In this document: one piece after another, positions 33,139 to 42,506 of the stretch
Numbering within the stretch: the stretch's first letter is position 1
How the letters are laid out: the number at the start of each line of letters is the position of its first letter
Assembly: GCA_945879625.1 (NCBI GenBank)
Contig: CAMCVA010000007.1
Coordinates: 1 to 64,000 of the forward strand
DNA length: 64,000 nt
Direction of reading: 5' to 3'
From: Flavobacterium psychrophilum
GTDB lineage: Bacteria > Bacteroidota > Bacteroidia > Flavobacteriales > Flavobacteriaceae
Notes under the pieces: model-generated
What the model saw: the letters and a program-made list of their open reading frames with translations, nothing else
Told to the model about the DNA's origin: nothing
Databases searched by the model: none
Translations under genes and position numbers: made by a program

Positions 33139-34635
33139 CTACAATTCAAACCAGTCGTGTACCATTTGGTTGGCCGATGACACAAAACTACGGTGCTCAA
33201 ATTCATTTGTTTTGGCATTATACGTGTAGTCCTTTGCCCACTCAGTATGGTTTTGTGCTAATTTAATGAGACTTTCACACACAAATTCGATCTCGTCATT
33301 GGTGGTCGTGGGATGAAACGACATCCGGATCCAACCTGGTTTTTGAATCAAATCGCCGGCATCAATTTGACACACCAAGGCATTTGATAATTCTTGATCA
33401 ACATTAAGCAAATAGTGGCCGTACGTTCCGGCACAGCTGCAACCACCACGGGTTTGAATGCCAAAACGGTCGTTTAGGAGTTTTACGCCCAAATTAAAAT
33501 GCAAGTCTTCGATATAAAACGAAACTACGCCCAATCGCTGTTGGTGTTGTGGCGCTAATATCACAATATTTTTGTTCGGTGCCAAAGTAGCAAACACATA
33601 ATCCAAAATTTCGTGTTCGCGTTGCAAAATGTTATCAATGCCCATTTTGTCTTTGAGCTGAATGGCCAAGGCGGTTTTTATTACCTGCAAAAAACCAGGA
33701 GTTCCACCGTCTTCACGTTCTTCGATGTTTTCAATGTATTTGTGAACGCCCCAAGGATTGGTCCAAGCTACAGTGCCACCACCAGGATTGTCAGGAATTG
33801 TGTTTTGGTACAAAGCCGAATTAAACACCAATACGCCCGAGGTGCCCGGTCCGCCCAAGAATTTATGTGGCGAGAAAAAGATGGCATCCAAATAAGACTC
33901 TGAATCTGCCGGATGCATATCAATATGGACATAGGGTCCCGAGCAAGCAAAATCTACAAAACACAAACCGGTATGCTGGTGCATCAATTTAGCGGCTTCG
34001 TGATACGGTGTTAGAATGCCCGTCACGTTAGAACAAGATGTAATCGACGCTATTTTAAGCGGTCGATCTTGATATTTAGCCAGTAAGTTAGCCAATTCGG
34101 TCAAGGAAAATAAGCCTTCGTTATCGGCAGGAATCACCACGACATCGGCAATGGTTTCTAGCCAAGAGGTTTGATTCGAATGGTGTTCCATGTGCGAGAC
34201 AAATACAATGGGCCGTTGATCAGCTGGAATGGTAATTTGTCCTTGCAAACGTTCGGGAACTTTGAGTCCCATAATCCGTTGTAATTTATTGACTACACCC
34301 GTCATGCCACTGCCCTCTGTAATTAACACATCCTGATCGTTGGCATTTACGTGTTTCTTGATGAGATGGCGAGCATGGTGATAGGCCTTGGTCATGGCGG
34401 TACCCGACTCGGTGGTTTCGGTATGGGTATTGGCCACATAGGGACCAAATTTATGCAGTAAACTTTCTTCTATTGGTAAATACAAACGCCCGCTAGCTGT
34501 CCAATCGGTGTAGATTATTTTTTGCTCTCCATAGGGCGAGTCAAAAGTTTGATCGATCCCTACAATTTGGTCGCGATATGGGGCAAAATAGGCTTCTAAA
34601 GCAATGGGTAAGTTAGGGTTAGTTTTTGTTTGCAT
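33139..34635 (-). CDS. Class V aminotransferase, cysteine desulfurase-like
   Basis: 498 residues of the PLP fold type I class. The PLP Lys is Lys258 in SPHKFLGGPG, preceded by FVDFACSGPYVHID with the Asp that holds the pyridine ring. The loop RGGCSCAGTYG (near 405) has Cys residues where cysteine desulfurases have their catalytic Cys, so sulfur transfer is possible, but the protein is longer than IscS or SufS and carries extra N-terminal sequence. The actual substrate is not known. It begins one base after glmM ends on the same strand, indicating cotranscription. Confidence 0.85.
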   Translation of the reverse strand: MQTKTNPNLPIALEAYFAPYRDQIVGIDQTFDSPYGEQKIIYTDWTASGRLYLPIEESLLHKFGPYVANTHTETTESGTAMTKAYHHARHLIKKHVNANDQDVLITEGSGMTGVVNKLQRIMGLKVPERLQGQITIPADQRPIVFVSHMEHHSNQTSWLETIADVVVIPADNEGLFSLTELANLLAKYQDRPLKIASITSCSNVTGILTPYHEAAKLMHQHTGLCFVDFACSGPYVHIDMHPADSESYLDAIFFSPHKFLGGPGTSGVLVFNSALYQNTIPDNPGGGTVAWTNPWGVHKYIENIEEREDGGTPGFLQVIKTALAIQLKDKMGIDNILQREHEILDYVFATLAPNKNIVILAPQHQQRLGVVSFYIEDLHFNLGVKLLNDRFGIQTRGGCSCAGTYGHYLLNVDQELSNALVCQIDAGDLIQKPGWIRMSFHPTTTNDEIEFVCESLIKLAQNHTEWAKDYTYNAKTNEFEHRSFVSSANQMVHDWFEL

Positions 34636-34636
34636 C

Positions 34637-36040
34637 TTATAAACCGGCTATAGCCTTTATTTCATCAATGATTCTAAATGCCAATGCATCTGCTTCGGCT
34701 TGCGTTGGGGCTTCAGTATAAATTCGGATAATGGGTTCGGTATTTGATTTTCGTAAATGCACCCATTCAGTAGGAAAATCAATTTTTACGCCATCAATCG
34801 TTGAAATGTCTTCGTGTTGGTATTTTTTGGTCATGGCTTCCAAAATCGCATCCACATCCAAGGTTGGCGTGAGTTCAATTTTGTTTTTGCTCATGTAGTA
34901 CTGCGGATAACTGGCACGCAGTTGGGCAACCGTGAGTTCTTGTTGTGCCAAATAGGTTAAAAACAAAGCCACGCCCACCAAGCTGTCACGACCGTAATGC
35001 AATTCGGGATAAATGATTCCGCCATTGCCTTCGCCACCAATAATCGCATTTGTGCTTTTCATGAGTTCCACCACATTCACCTCGCCTACTGCACTGGCTT
35101 GGTAGGATCCGTTGTGTTTAGTGGTAATGTCACGCAAGGCTCGCGAAGAGGACATATTAGAAACGGTATTTCCAGGGGTTTTACTCAACACATAATCGGC
35201 CACGGCTACGAGTGTGTATTCTTCGCCAAACATTTCGCCGTCGTTCGAGATAAAGGCCAAACGATCTACATCGGGATCAACCACAATACCAAAATCTGCT
35301 TTTTCGCGTAACACTAATGCGCAGATGTCGCCCAAATGTTCCTTTAAGGGTTCGGGATTATGCGGAAAATGACCGTTGGGTTCGCAATATAATTTCACGA
35401 CTTCAACGCCCATTTGCTCCAATAAATTCGGGATAATAATTCCGCCAGATGAATTTACGCCGTCAACCACCACTTTAAATTTGCGTTTGGCGACAGCTTC
35501 TGCATCCACTAATGGCAGCTCCAACACTTCGTCAATGTGGATATCCATATAGGCGTCATTCACGGTAACGGTTCCCAACTCATCCACTTCCGAGAAATCA
35601 AAGGCTTCCGCTTCGGCAATAGCTAAAATTTGCGCGCCATCGGCCCCACTCAAAAATTCACCTTTGTGATTCAATAATTTCAAGGCATTCCATTGTTTGG
35701 GATTGTGCGAAGCGGTCAAGATAATTCCGCCTTGTGCTTTTTCTAAAGGCACCGCAATTTCTACGGTTGGGGTTGTAGATAAACCCAAATCAATCACGTC
35801 GATGCCCAAACCAATCAAGGTATTCATCACCAAATTGTGAATCATCGGTCCAGAAATTCGGGCATCACGACCAATAACTACAGTCACTTTTCCAATTACA
35901 GGATTTGAAGGTTGCGCTTGTTTTTTAATCCATGTTCCGTAGGCCGAGGCAAATTTTACGGCATCTACGGGCGTTAAATTGTAGCCAACTTGTCCACCTA
36001 TAGTTCCGCGTATGCCGGATATTGATTTGATTAATGTCAT
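34637..36040 (-). CDS. glmM: Phosphoglucosamine mutase
   Basis: 467 residues of the phosphohexomutase family. The phosphoserine loop is TASHNP with Ser111, the metal loop is DPDVDRLAF (near 255) and the sugar loop GEGNGG (near 336). GlmM converts glucosamine-6-phosphate to glucosamine-1-phosphate, needed for peptidoglycan and lipid A. The phosphomannomutase/phosphoglucomutase reaction is an alternative within this family; the sugar-binding loop GEGNGGI is closer to GlmM. A promoter lies 25 nt upstream and the aminotransferase gene follows after one base. Confidence 0.88.
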   Translation of the reverse strand: MTLIKSISGIRGTIGGQVGYNLTPVDAVKFASAYGTWIKKQAQPSNPVIGKVTVVIGRDARISGPMIHNLVMNTLIGLGIDVIDLGLSTTPTVEIAVPLEKAQGGIILTASHNPKQWNALKLLNHKGEFLSGADGAQILAIAEAEAFDFSEVDELGTVTVNDAYMDIHIDEVLELPLVDAEAVAKRKFKVVVDGVNSSGGIIIPNLLEQMGVEVVKLYCEPNGHFPHNPEPLKEHLGDICALVLREKADFGIVVDPDVDRLAFISNDGEMFGEEYTLVAVADYVLSKTPGNTVSNMSSSRALRDITTKHNGSYQASAVGEVNVVELMKSTNAIIGGEGNGGIIYPELHYGRDSLVGVALFLTYLAQQELTVAQLRASYPQYYMSKNKIELTPTLDVDAILEAMTKKYQHEDISTIDGVKIDFPTEWVHLRKSNTEPIIRIYTEAPTQAEADALAFRIIDEIKAIAGL

Positions 36041-36064
36041 CTAATTGTGTTTTTATTGGGTGCA

Positions 36065-36072
36065 CAAATATA
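36065..36072 (-). promoter_or_regulatory. Candidate promoter of glmM
   Basis: TATATTTG on the - strand, 24 nt before the glmM ATG, a match to TAnnTTTG. Confidence 0.6.
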
Positions 36073-36174
36073 AGATTAGTTTGTAAAAATAAATTCATTT
36101 TAAAACTAAGTTTTGGTTAATAACGACTATGCAAGTAAAAGGTGTTATTTTTACTTGCTTAAGTCTATAACCTC

Positions 36175-36780
36175 TTGAATTTTCTCGCACACATTCATCT
36201 TTCTGGCTCCAACAAATGGATACAAACCGGCAATTTCATGGCCGATACCGTGCGTGGAAAAGCCTATCTACACTACCCCAACCAGATTCAACAAGGCATC
36301 TTGTTGCACCGCGCCATTGATACCTTTACCGATGCGCATCCCCTATTTCGCAGCAGCACCAAGCGACTACACGCAAAGTACCACCATTATTCGGGCGTGA
36401 TTGTCGATATTTTTTACGATCATTTTTTGGCCAAAAACTTCCACGACTACAGCGAAAGCTCATTGGCCGATTTTACCCAAGACTTTTATCATTTTTTAGA
36501 AAACAATACCGAAGCCTTAACCGAGAAAACGCAACACATGCTGCCGTATATGGTGCAACAAGATTGGCTGTTCAACTACCAATACACCGAAGGCATTGCC
36601 CGCATATTGGGCCAAATGGACCGAAGAATCCAACGCGGGACGCACATGCAAGATTCTGTGCAGGAGCTGCAGGAATTTTATCCAGAATTTGAACAAGAAT
36701 TTCGCCAATTTTATCAGGAAGTACAGCAATTCTCCACCAAAAAATTACAAGAATTATGCGTTTTATACCCAAACGTATAA
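36175..36780 (+). CDS. acpH: Acyl carrier protein phosphodiesterase
   Basis: 201 residues. The N-terminus MNFLAHIHLSG and GNFMADTVRG (near 21) are typical of AcpH, a manganese-dependent enzyme that removes the phosphopantetheine arm from holo-ACP; the metal ligands come from the HD-like motifs such as HRAIDTFTDAH (near 45) and YDHFLA (near 82). The start is TTG at 36175: the conserved N-terminal sequence begins there and no upstream ATG is in frame. A TATTTTTA box (36146-36153) lies 21 nt before it. Confidence 0.86.
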   Translation: MNFLAHIHLSGSNKWIQTGNFMADTVRGKAYLHYPNQIQQGILLHRAIDTFTDAHPLFRSSTKRLHAKYHHYSGVIVDIFYDHFLAKNFHDYSESSLADFTQDFYHFLENNTEALTEKTQHMLPYMVQQDWLFNYQYTEGIARILGQMDRRIQRGTHMQDSVQELQEFYPEFEQEFRQFYQEVQQFSTKKLQELCVLYPNV

Positions 36781-36860
36781 CGGCATTTGAGTTGCAGTTG
36801 AACATTTTGTGGCTTCAAACCCGCTGAATGCGTTGAGCAAAAAGGAAGCACTAAAACATG

Positions 36861-36890
36861 TTGCGCGCTAATCGATTAGTGCTAAATTTG
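36861..36890 (+). promoter_or_regulatory. Promoter of the ClC gene
   Basis: TTG at 36861-36863, 19-nt spacer, TAAATTTG at 36883-36890, 17 nt before the ATG at 36908. Both boxes match the Flavobacterium consensus. Confidence 0.72.
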
Positions 36891-36907
36891 CGACTCAGTA
36901 AAAAACC

Positions 36908-38692
36908 ATGCTCAAAAAATTCGTTCGAAAAGCAGAAAACATAGTCGCCTGGGGACAATCCAAATTGTCTGCCAAGCAATTTATCTTTTTGTCGAGCGTA
37001 TTGGTTGGAATCTCGGCTGCTTGGGCGGTGATTATACTTAAAGCATTTGCCCACTGGGTATTTTCGTTTGCCACCTCGATCAACGCCATTCTGAAATTGA
37101 GTTTCATCAACAGTATTTTACCCATCGTCGGGATTTTACTCACCGTTTGGGTGATCAAGCGCCTATTGGGCGGTTCGCTAGAAAAAGGCACTTCACAAAT
37201 ATTATTTGCCGTAGCCAAAAAACGGAGCGTGATTCCGCGCAAGCAAATGTATGCGCAAATCGTGACCAGCTCGCTCACAGTAGGTTTGGGTGGATCGGCG
37301 GGAATGGAAAGTCCCATCGTGATTACAGGCGCCGCCTTTGGATCCAATTATGCTCAACGCTACAATTTGTCCTACAACGACCGCACTTTATTAATTGGTT
37401 GTGGCGTGGCCGCAGGAATTGCTGCTGCCTTTAATGCGCCCATCGCCGGCGTGTTGTTTGCCATAGAAGTGCTCTTGGTCGATGTGAGCATTGCCGCCTT
37501 TACCCCCATTATGATTGCGGCCGCTACCGGTGCCTTGGTTTCGACTTTAGTTTTGGACGAAAGTGTGTTGCTCAACTTTAACCACACCCAAACCTTTGCA
37601 GTCCGTAATATTCCGTTTTACATTGGTCTTGGAATTTTTACCGGATTTTTATCGGTGTATTATGCCAAGAACTTTCAACGATTGGAAAGTATTTTTGGCC
37701 GATTAAAATGGAAAATATACAACAAAGCACTTTTTGGCGCTACCCTACTCGGCTTACTCATTTTTGTATTTCCCGTATTGTTTGGCGAAGGCTACGAAAG
37801 CATTCGCGTATTGGCCGGAACAGATCCGGGCGTATTATTGGACAATACCCTATTTAGCGATTTCAGACACAACAAATTGGCCTTGATCCTGTTTATTGGC
37901 TTGGCCTTATTTCTCAAAGTATTTGCCACCGGAATCACCTTTGGCAGCGGCGGTAACGGCGGAAATTTTGCCCCGGCTTTGTTCATGGGATCCTACGCTG
38001 GCTTTGTGTTTGCCAAAGTGTTCAACTGGCTGGGCATGTCAAAATTACCGGTAGAAAATTTCATTTTAGTGGGCATGTCGGGCATTTTGAGCGGCTTGTT
38101 TCATGCGCCCCTCACCGCCATCTTCTTGATTGCCGAAATTACGGGCGGCTACGAACTCATGGTTCCCTTGATGATTGTCTCCTCGATTAGTTTCGCGATT
38201 TCGAAAAAGTTTGAAAAACATTCACTCGATGTAAAAAAATTGGCCAAATCGGGCAATGTATTTACCAGTAATAAAGACACCAATATCTTGGCCAGTTTGC
38301 ACACCGAATCACTCATTCAAGCCGACGATTTAACGCTTTCGCCCGAGGAAAATTTAGAGCGTTTGGTGAGTATGATATCCAATTCAAACCAAGAACTATT
38401 TGCAGTTTTAAATACTGAAAAACAACTCATTGGATTAGTCAACTTCAATGATATTCGAGAAATTGTGTTTAGTAATTTTAAGGTAAAATACACCCAAATT
38501 CACGAGATCATGCGCGCGCCCGAAGAATGCGTGATCCACAGCGATTCGATGGAACAAGTGATGCGCAAATTTGAAAAAACCACCCAAGTGTTTCTCCCCG
38601 TTTTAAAACAAGGCCAGTACTTTGGTTTCATTTCCAAATCGGCAGCATTGGAGGCGTATAGAGAGCAGTTGAAGTCGATGGTGATTGAGTAG
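36908..38692 (+). CDS. ClC-family chloride channel/antiporter with CBS domains
   Basis: 594 residues with the ClC membrane domain (about 20-430) and two C-terminal CBS domains (about 460-590). The anion-pathway segment GGSAGMESPIV (near 138) carries the Glu at the gating position, and GSGGNGGNFAPALFMG (near 345) is the second selectivity loop. The GSGIP-type loop has changed to GSAGM. ClC proteins move chloride alone or exchange it with protons, and CBS domains often bind nucleotides to regulate them. Which transport mode applies is not clear from sequence. Confidence 0.92.
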   Translation: MLKKFVRKAENIVAWGQSKLSAKQFIFLSSVLVGISAAWAVIILKAFAHWVFSFATSINAILKLSFINSILPIVGILLTVWVIKRLLGGSLEKGTSQILFAVAKKRSVIPRKQMYAQIVTSSLTVGLGGSAGMESPIVITGAAFGSNYAQRYNLSYNDRTLLIGCGVAAGIAAAFNAPIAGVLFAIEVLLVDVSIAAFTPIMIAAATGALVSTLVLDESVLLNFNHTQTFAVRNIPFYIGLGIFTGFLSVYYAKNFQRLESIFGRLKWKIYNKALFGATLLGLLIFVFPVLFGEGYESIRVLAGTDPGVLLDNTLFSDFRHNKLALILFIGLALFLKVFATGITFGSGGNGGNFAPALFMGSYAGFVFAKVFNWLGMSKLPVENFILVGMSGILSGLFHAPLTAIFLIAEITGGYELMVPLMIVSSISFAISKKFEKHSLDVKKLAKSGNVFTSNKDTNILASLHTESLIQADDLTLSPEENLERLVSMISNSNQELFAVLNTEKQLIGLVNFNDIREIVFSNFKVKYTQIHEIMRAPEECVIHSDSMEQVMRKFEKTTQVFLPVLKQGQYFGFISKSAALEAYREQLKSMVIE

Positions 38693-38705
38693 TTTAGGTG
38701 GTAGA

Positions 38706-38733
38706 TTTCAAGTTTCAGGTTTCAAGTTTCAGG
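38706..38733 (+). repeat. TTTCARG heptamer array after the ClC gene
   Basis: Four 7-mers in strict alternation: TTTCAAG, TTTCAGG, TTTCAAG, TTTCAGG, followed by a T run. It belongs to the same family as the arrays in mnmE and at 57 kb. Confidence 0.85.
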
Positions 38734-38749
38734 TTTTTTTCTTAGAGCA

Positions 38750-38777
38750 GTCTTGAGTCTGTTGTCTATTGACCATT
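38750..38777 (+). repeat. GTCTnTT heptamer array
   Basis: Four 7-mers in phase: GTCTTGA, GTCTGTT, GTCTATT, GACCATT. The last unit is weak. Confidence 0.6.
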
Positions 38778-38817
38778 TCAATATTTCCCCCCTTACGAAT
38801 AGTGTTCGCAGTACATT

Positions 38818-38859
38818 CAAAAATCAACAATCAACAGTCAAAAATCAAAAATCTAAACA
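38818..38859 (+). repeat. CAAnAnT heptamer array upstream of uvrA
   Basis: Six 7-mers: CAAAAAT, CAACAAT, CAACAGT, CAAAAAT, CAAAAAT, CTAAACA. It abuts the uvrA promoter box at 38861. Confidence 0.8.
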
Positions 38860-38860
38860 C

Positions 38861-38868
38861 TACTTTTG
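38861..38868 (+). promoter_or_regulatory. Candidate promoter of uvrA
   Basis: TACTTTTG, a match to TAnnTTTG, 15 nt before the ATG at 38884. The upstream heptamer array occupies the place of the -33 element and no TTG is seen. Confidence 0.5.
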
Positions 38869-38883
38869 CTTCTTTTCAAAATC

Positions 38884-41715
38884 ATGAAACAAACTGACGG
38901 AACCATAGAAGTGTTGGGCGCTCGCGTGCACAACCTCAAAAATATTGACATCTCGATTCCCCGCGATCAATTGGTGGTGATCACTGGGCTTTCGGGTTCG
39001 GGAAAATCATCACTAGCTTTTGACACCATTTATGCCGAGGGGCAACGTCGTTATATTGAGACGTTCTCGGCCTATGCCCGTCAATTCTTGGGCGGATTAG
39101 AACGACCCGATGTCGATAAAATAGATGGCCTTTCACCGGTAATTGCCATCGAACAAAAAACCACCAGCAAAAGCCCTCGATCAACGGTGGGCACCATCAC
39201 CGAGATCTATGATTTTTTGCGTTTGTTGTATGCCCGTGCCGCCGATGCCTACAGCTACAATACCGGTGAAAAAATGGTTTCCTATTCAGATGACCACATC
39301 AAAACACTCATTGAAAACGAATATGTCAACCAAAAAGTCACTTTGTTGGCACCGGTTGTTCGTGCCCGAAAAGGACATTATGGCGAGCTGTTTCAGCAAA
39401 TTGCCAAACAAGGATTTGTGAAAGTGCGCGTGAATGGGGTAATTACCGACATTACGCCGGGCATGAAACTCGATCGCTACAAAACACACGACATCGAAAT
39501 TGTGATTGATCGATTGGTATTGGACCAATCTGCCGATCAAGTAAAACGCCTGCAAGAAAGTATACAAACGGCCATGCACCACGGCGATAACATTTTAATG
39601 TTATTGGCCCATGACAGCCAAGAGGTGCGGTACTTTAGCCGAAATTTAATGTGCCCCACAACCGGAATCTCCTACCCCAATCCGGAACCCAATTTGTTTT
39701 CGTTCAATTCACCCAAAGGCGCATGCCCGCATTGCAATGGCTTGGGAACGATTAACCAAATAAACCCCAGTAAAATTGTTCCGGAGCCTAAACTATCCAT
39801 CAAAGCCGGCGGTTTTGCACCCTTGGGCGAATACAAAAACACTTGGATTTTTAAACAATTGGAAGTGATTGGCGAGAAATTTCAGTTTCAACTCACCGAT
39901 CCCATTTCAGCCATTCCAGCTGAGGCCATGGAGCTCATCATGCAGGGCGGAAAAGAAAAATTCTCGGTAGAATCAAAAACCTTGGGCGTGACCAAAGAAT
40001 ATAAAATTGATTTTGAAGGCATATCCAATTTCATCAAAAACCAACACGACGAAAGTGGCTCGTCGAGCATCAAACGCTGGGCCGCGGCCTTTATGGACGA
40101 AGTGCCTTGCCCCGAATGTGCGGGCAGCCGATTGAAAAAAGAAGCGCTCCATTTTAAACTTCTCGAAAAAAACATTGCCGAATTGTCGAGTCTGGATATT
40201 GTTGATTTGAGCAATTGGTTTGAAACCCTCGAAGCCCAACTTACTACCAAACAAAAAGCCATTGCCAGCGAAGTGGTGAAAGAAATCAAAGACCGTTTGC
40301 GCTTTTTAGTGAATGTAGGTTTGGATTATTTGGCGCTCAACCGTTCGTCCAAATCCTTATCGGGTGGCGAAGCCCAACGCATCCGATTGGCTACCCAAAT
40401 TGGTTCACAATTAGTGGGCGTGTTGTATATATTGGACGAACCCAGCATCGGTTTGCACCAGCGCGACAATGCCAAACTCATTCACTCGCTCGAGCAACTG
40501 CGCGACATTGGCAACTCGATTTTGGTGGTCGAACACGACAAAGACATGATTGAACGGGCTGATTATGTGATTGACATTGGACCCAAAGCTGGAAAATTTG
40601 GCGGAGAAATCATCAGCAAAGGAACACCGAAAGAACTCTTGAAAGAAGATACGCTGACCGCCAATTACTTGAATGGCAAACTTAGTATTCCCATTCCTGC
40701 TAACCGCCGCAAAGGCAATTGCAACCAATTGGTGCTGAGTGGCGCAACCGGCAATAACTTAAAAAATGTAACACTTCGCATTCCGTTGGGAACTTTGGTA
40801 TGCGTAACAGGTGTTTCGGGCAGCGGTAAGTCAAGTCTCATTAACGGCACCCTCTACCCGATTTTGAACGCCCATTTTTTTAATGGTGTAGGTATTCCAA
40901 TGCCCTATAAATCGATCACAGGATTGGAACACATTGACAAAGTAATCGACATCGACCAAAGCCCGATTGGACGAACTCCGCGCTCTAATCCTGCAACCTA
41001 TACTGAAGTTTTTTCTGAGATTCGTAATTTGTTTACAATGACTTCTGAAAGTATGATTCGGGGTTACAAAGCGGGCCGATTTAGTTTTAATGTGGCCGGG
41101 GGACGTTGTGAAACTTGCGAAGGATCGGGCGTGCGCACCATCGAAATGAATTTCTTGCCCGATGTGTATGTGGAATGCGAAACCTGTCAAGGCAAACGAT
41201 TCAATCGGGAAACATTGGAGATTCGTTACAAAGGCAAATCAATCTCTGACGTGCTCAACATGACCGTTGACGAGGCGGTTCCCTTTTTTGAACTTCTACC
41301 CAAAATATACCGCAAGCTCAAAACTATACAAGATGTGGGCTTGGGTTACATTAGCTTGGGACAACAAAGTACCACGCTTTCGGGCGGAGAAGCCCAACGC
41401 ATTAAATTGGCCGGGGAATTATCCAAAAAAGATACGGGAAATACCTTGTATATTTTGGACGAACCTACTACCGGCTTGCACTTTGAGGATGTGCGGGTGT
41501 TGATGGATGTAATTCAGAAACTGGTTGACAAAGGGAATAGCATCATCATCATCGAACACAACCTAGACGTGATTAAACTCGCCGATTACATCATTGACAT
41601 TGGCCCAGAAGGCGGAAAAGGCGGCGGACTAATTGTGGCCGAAGGCACGCCTGAAACAGTAGCCAAAAACAAAAAAAGTTACACCGCTCCTTTTTTGAAA
41701 AAAGAGTTATCTTAG
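38884..41715 (+). CDS. uvrA: Excinuclease ABC subunit A
   Basis: 943 residues. Start at the ATG at 38884; an upstream in-frame TTG at 38866 would lie inside the promoter box. Two ABC ATPase modules each show Walker A (GLSGSGKSS and GVSGSGKSS) and the LSGGEAQR signature. Three zinc-related Cys pairs are seen: CPHCNGLG (near 285), CPECAGS (near 415) and CETCEGSG with CETCQGKR (near 745-770). UvrA with UvrB scans DNA for lesions in nucleotide excision repair. The next gene begins 41 bases downstream. Confidence 0.97.
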   Translation: MKQTDGTIEVLGARVHNLKNIDISIPRDQLVVITGLSGSGKSSLAFDTIYAEGQRRYIETFSAYARQFLGGLERPDVDKIDGLSPVIAIEQKTTSKSPRSTVGTITEIYDFLRLLYARAADAYSYNTGEKMVSYSDDHIKTLIENEYVNQKVTLLAPVVRARKGHYGELFQQIAKQGFVKVRVNGVITDITPGMKLDRYKTHDIEIVIDRLVLDQSADQVKRLQESIQTAMHHGDNILMLLAHDSQEVRYFSRNLMCPTTGISYPNPEPNLFSFNSPKGACPHCNGLGTINQINPSKIVPEPKLSIKAGGFAPLGEYKNTWIFKQLEVIGEKFQFQLTDPISAIPAEAMELIMQGGKEKFSVESKTLGVTKEYKIDFEGISNFIKNQHDESGSSSIKRWAAAFMDEVPCPECAGSRLKKEALHFKLLEKNIAELSSLDIVDLSNWFETLEAQLTTKQKAIASEVVKEIKDRLRFLVNVGLDYLALNRSSKSLSGGEAQRIRLATQIGSQLVGVLYILDEPSIGLHQRDNAKLIHSLEQLRDIGNSILVVEHDKDMIERADYVIDIGPKAGKFGGEIISKGTPKELLKEDTLTANYLNGKLSIPIPANRRKGNCNQLVLSGATGNNLKNVTLRIPLGTLVCVTGVSGSGKSSLINGTLYPILNAHFFNGVGIPMPYKSITGLEHIDKVIDIDQSPIGRTPRSNPATYTEVFSEIRNLFTMTSESMIRGYKAGRFSFNVAGGRCETCEGSGVRTIEMNFLPDVYVECETCQGKRFNRETLEIRYKGKSISDVLNMTVDEAVPFFELLPKIYRKLKTIQDVGLGYISLGQQSTTLSGGEAQRIKLAGELSKKDTGNTLYILDEPTTGLHFEDVRVLMDVIQKLVDKGNSIIIIEHNLDVIKLADYIIDIGPEGGKGGGLIVAEGTPETVAKNKKSYTAPFLKKELS

Positions 41716-41756
41716 CCTGTTTGCAGTTAAATCAGCATCAATCAAAAAGAAGCCCA

Positions 41757-42485
41757 ATGAAAATAGAAGATTTTGACAACGAAGAGGATCGCATTATACA
41801 TGATCGATTAAAACAAAAAACATGGAACGAAATTCGCACCAACGACAGCTGGGCGATTTTTAAAATTATGTCGGAGTTTGTGAATGGATTTGAAACCATG
41901 GGCCGCATTGGGCCTTGTGTAACTATTTTTGGATCGGCGCGACTCAAGCAAGATAATCCCATTTGCTTATTGGCCGAAGAAATTGCATTCAAAATAAGCA
42001 AAGCGGGCTATGGCATTATTACTGGCGGAGGTCCAGGCATAATGGAATCAGGAAACAAAGGCGCACATTTGGCCGGCGGAACCTCGGTGGGACTCAACAT
42101 CGAATTGCCTTTTGAACAACACTACAACCCCTACATTGATCGCGATAAAAACCTGAATTTTGATTACTTTTTTGTACGCAAAGTAATGTTTGTTAAATAT
42201 TCGCAAGGTTTTGTGGTGATGCCTGGCGGATTTGGCACACTCGACGAATTATTTGAAGCCATCACTTTAATTCAAACCAAGAAAGTGGCCAAATTTCCCA
42301 TCATTTTGGTTGGAACTTCCTTTTGGTCAGGATTGCTGGATTGGATCAAAAACGTATTGGTCGAACAACATTTGTGTGTGAATCCAGAAGACATGAATCT
42401 TATTAAAATTGTTGATTCGGCTGATGAAGTGGTGAGTATTTTAGATCAGTTTTATAAAAAATACGATTTAAGCCCCAATTTTTAA
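41757..42485 (+). CDS. LOG-family protein (TIGR00730, Rossmann fold)
   Basis: 242 residues from the ATG at 41757; the longer TTG start at 41721 is less likely. The LOG signature is GGGPGIMESGNKGA (near 95) with PGGFGTLDE (near 165), the site that cleaves the N-glycosidic bond of nucleotides such as cytokinin monophosphates in characterised homologues. An N-terminal extension (about 1-55) without signal peptide precedes the Rossmann domain, as in the larger LOG group. Physiological substrate in bacteria of this type is not clear. It lies between uvrA and a peptidase-like gene. Confidence 0.88.
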   Translation: MKIEDFDNEEDRIIHDRLKQKTWNEIRTNDSWAIFKIMSEFVNGFETMGRIGPCVTIFGSARLKQDNPICLLAEEIAFKISKAGYGIITGGGPGIMESGNKGAHLAGGTSVGLNIELPFEQHYNPYIDRDKNLNFDYFFVRKVMFVKYSQGFVVMPGGFGTLDELFEAITLIQTKKVAKFPIILVGTSFWSGLLDWIKNVLVEQHLCVNPEDMNLIKIVDSADEVVSILDQFYKKYDLSPNF

Positions 42486-42506
42486 TATCCTCATTTGCCA
42501 ATTTCT

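Noticed and set aside
33139..34635. Calling the class V aminotransferase a true IscS/SufS cysteine desulfurase
   Set aside because: It is longer than these enzymes and not near Fe-S assembly genes; the Cys loop alone does not decide.
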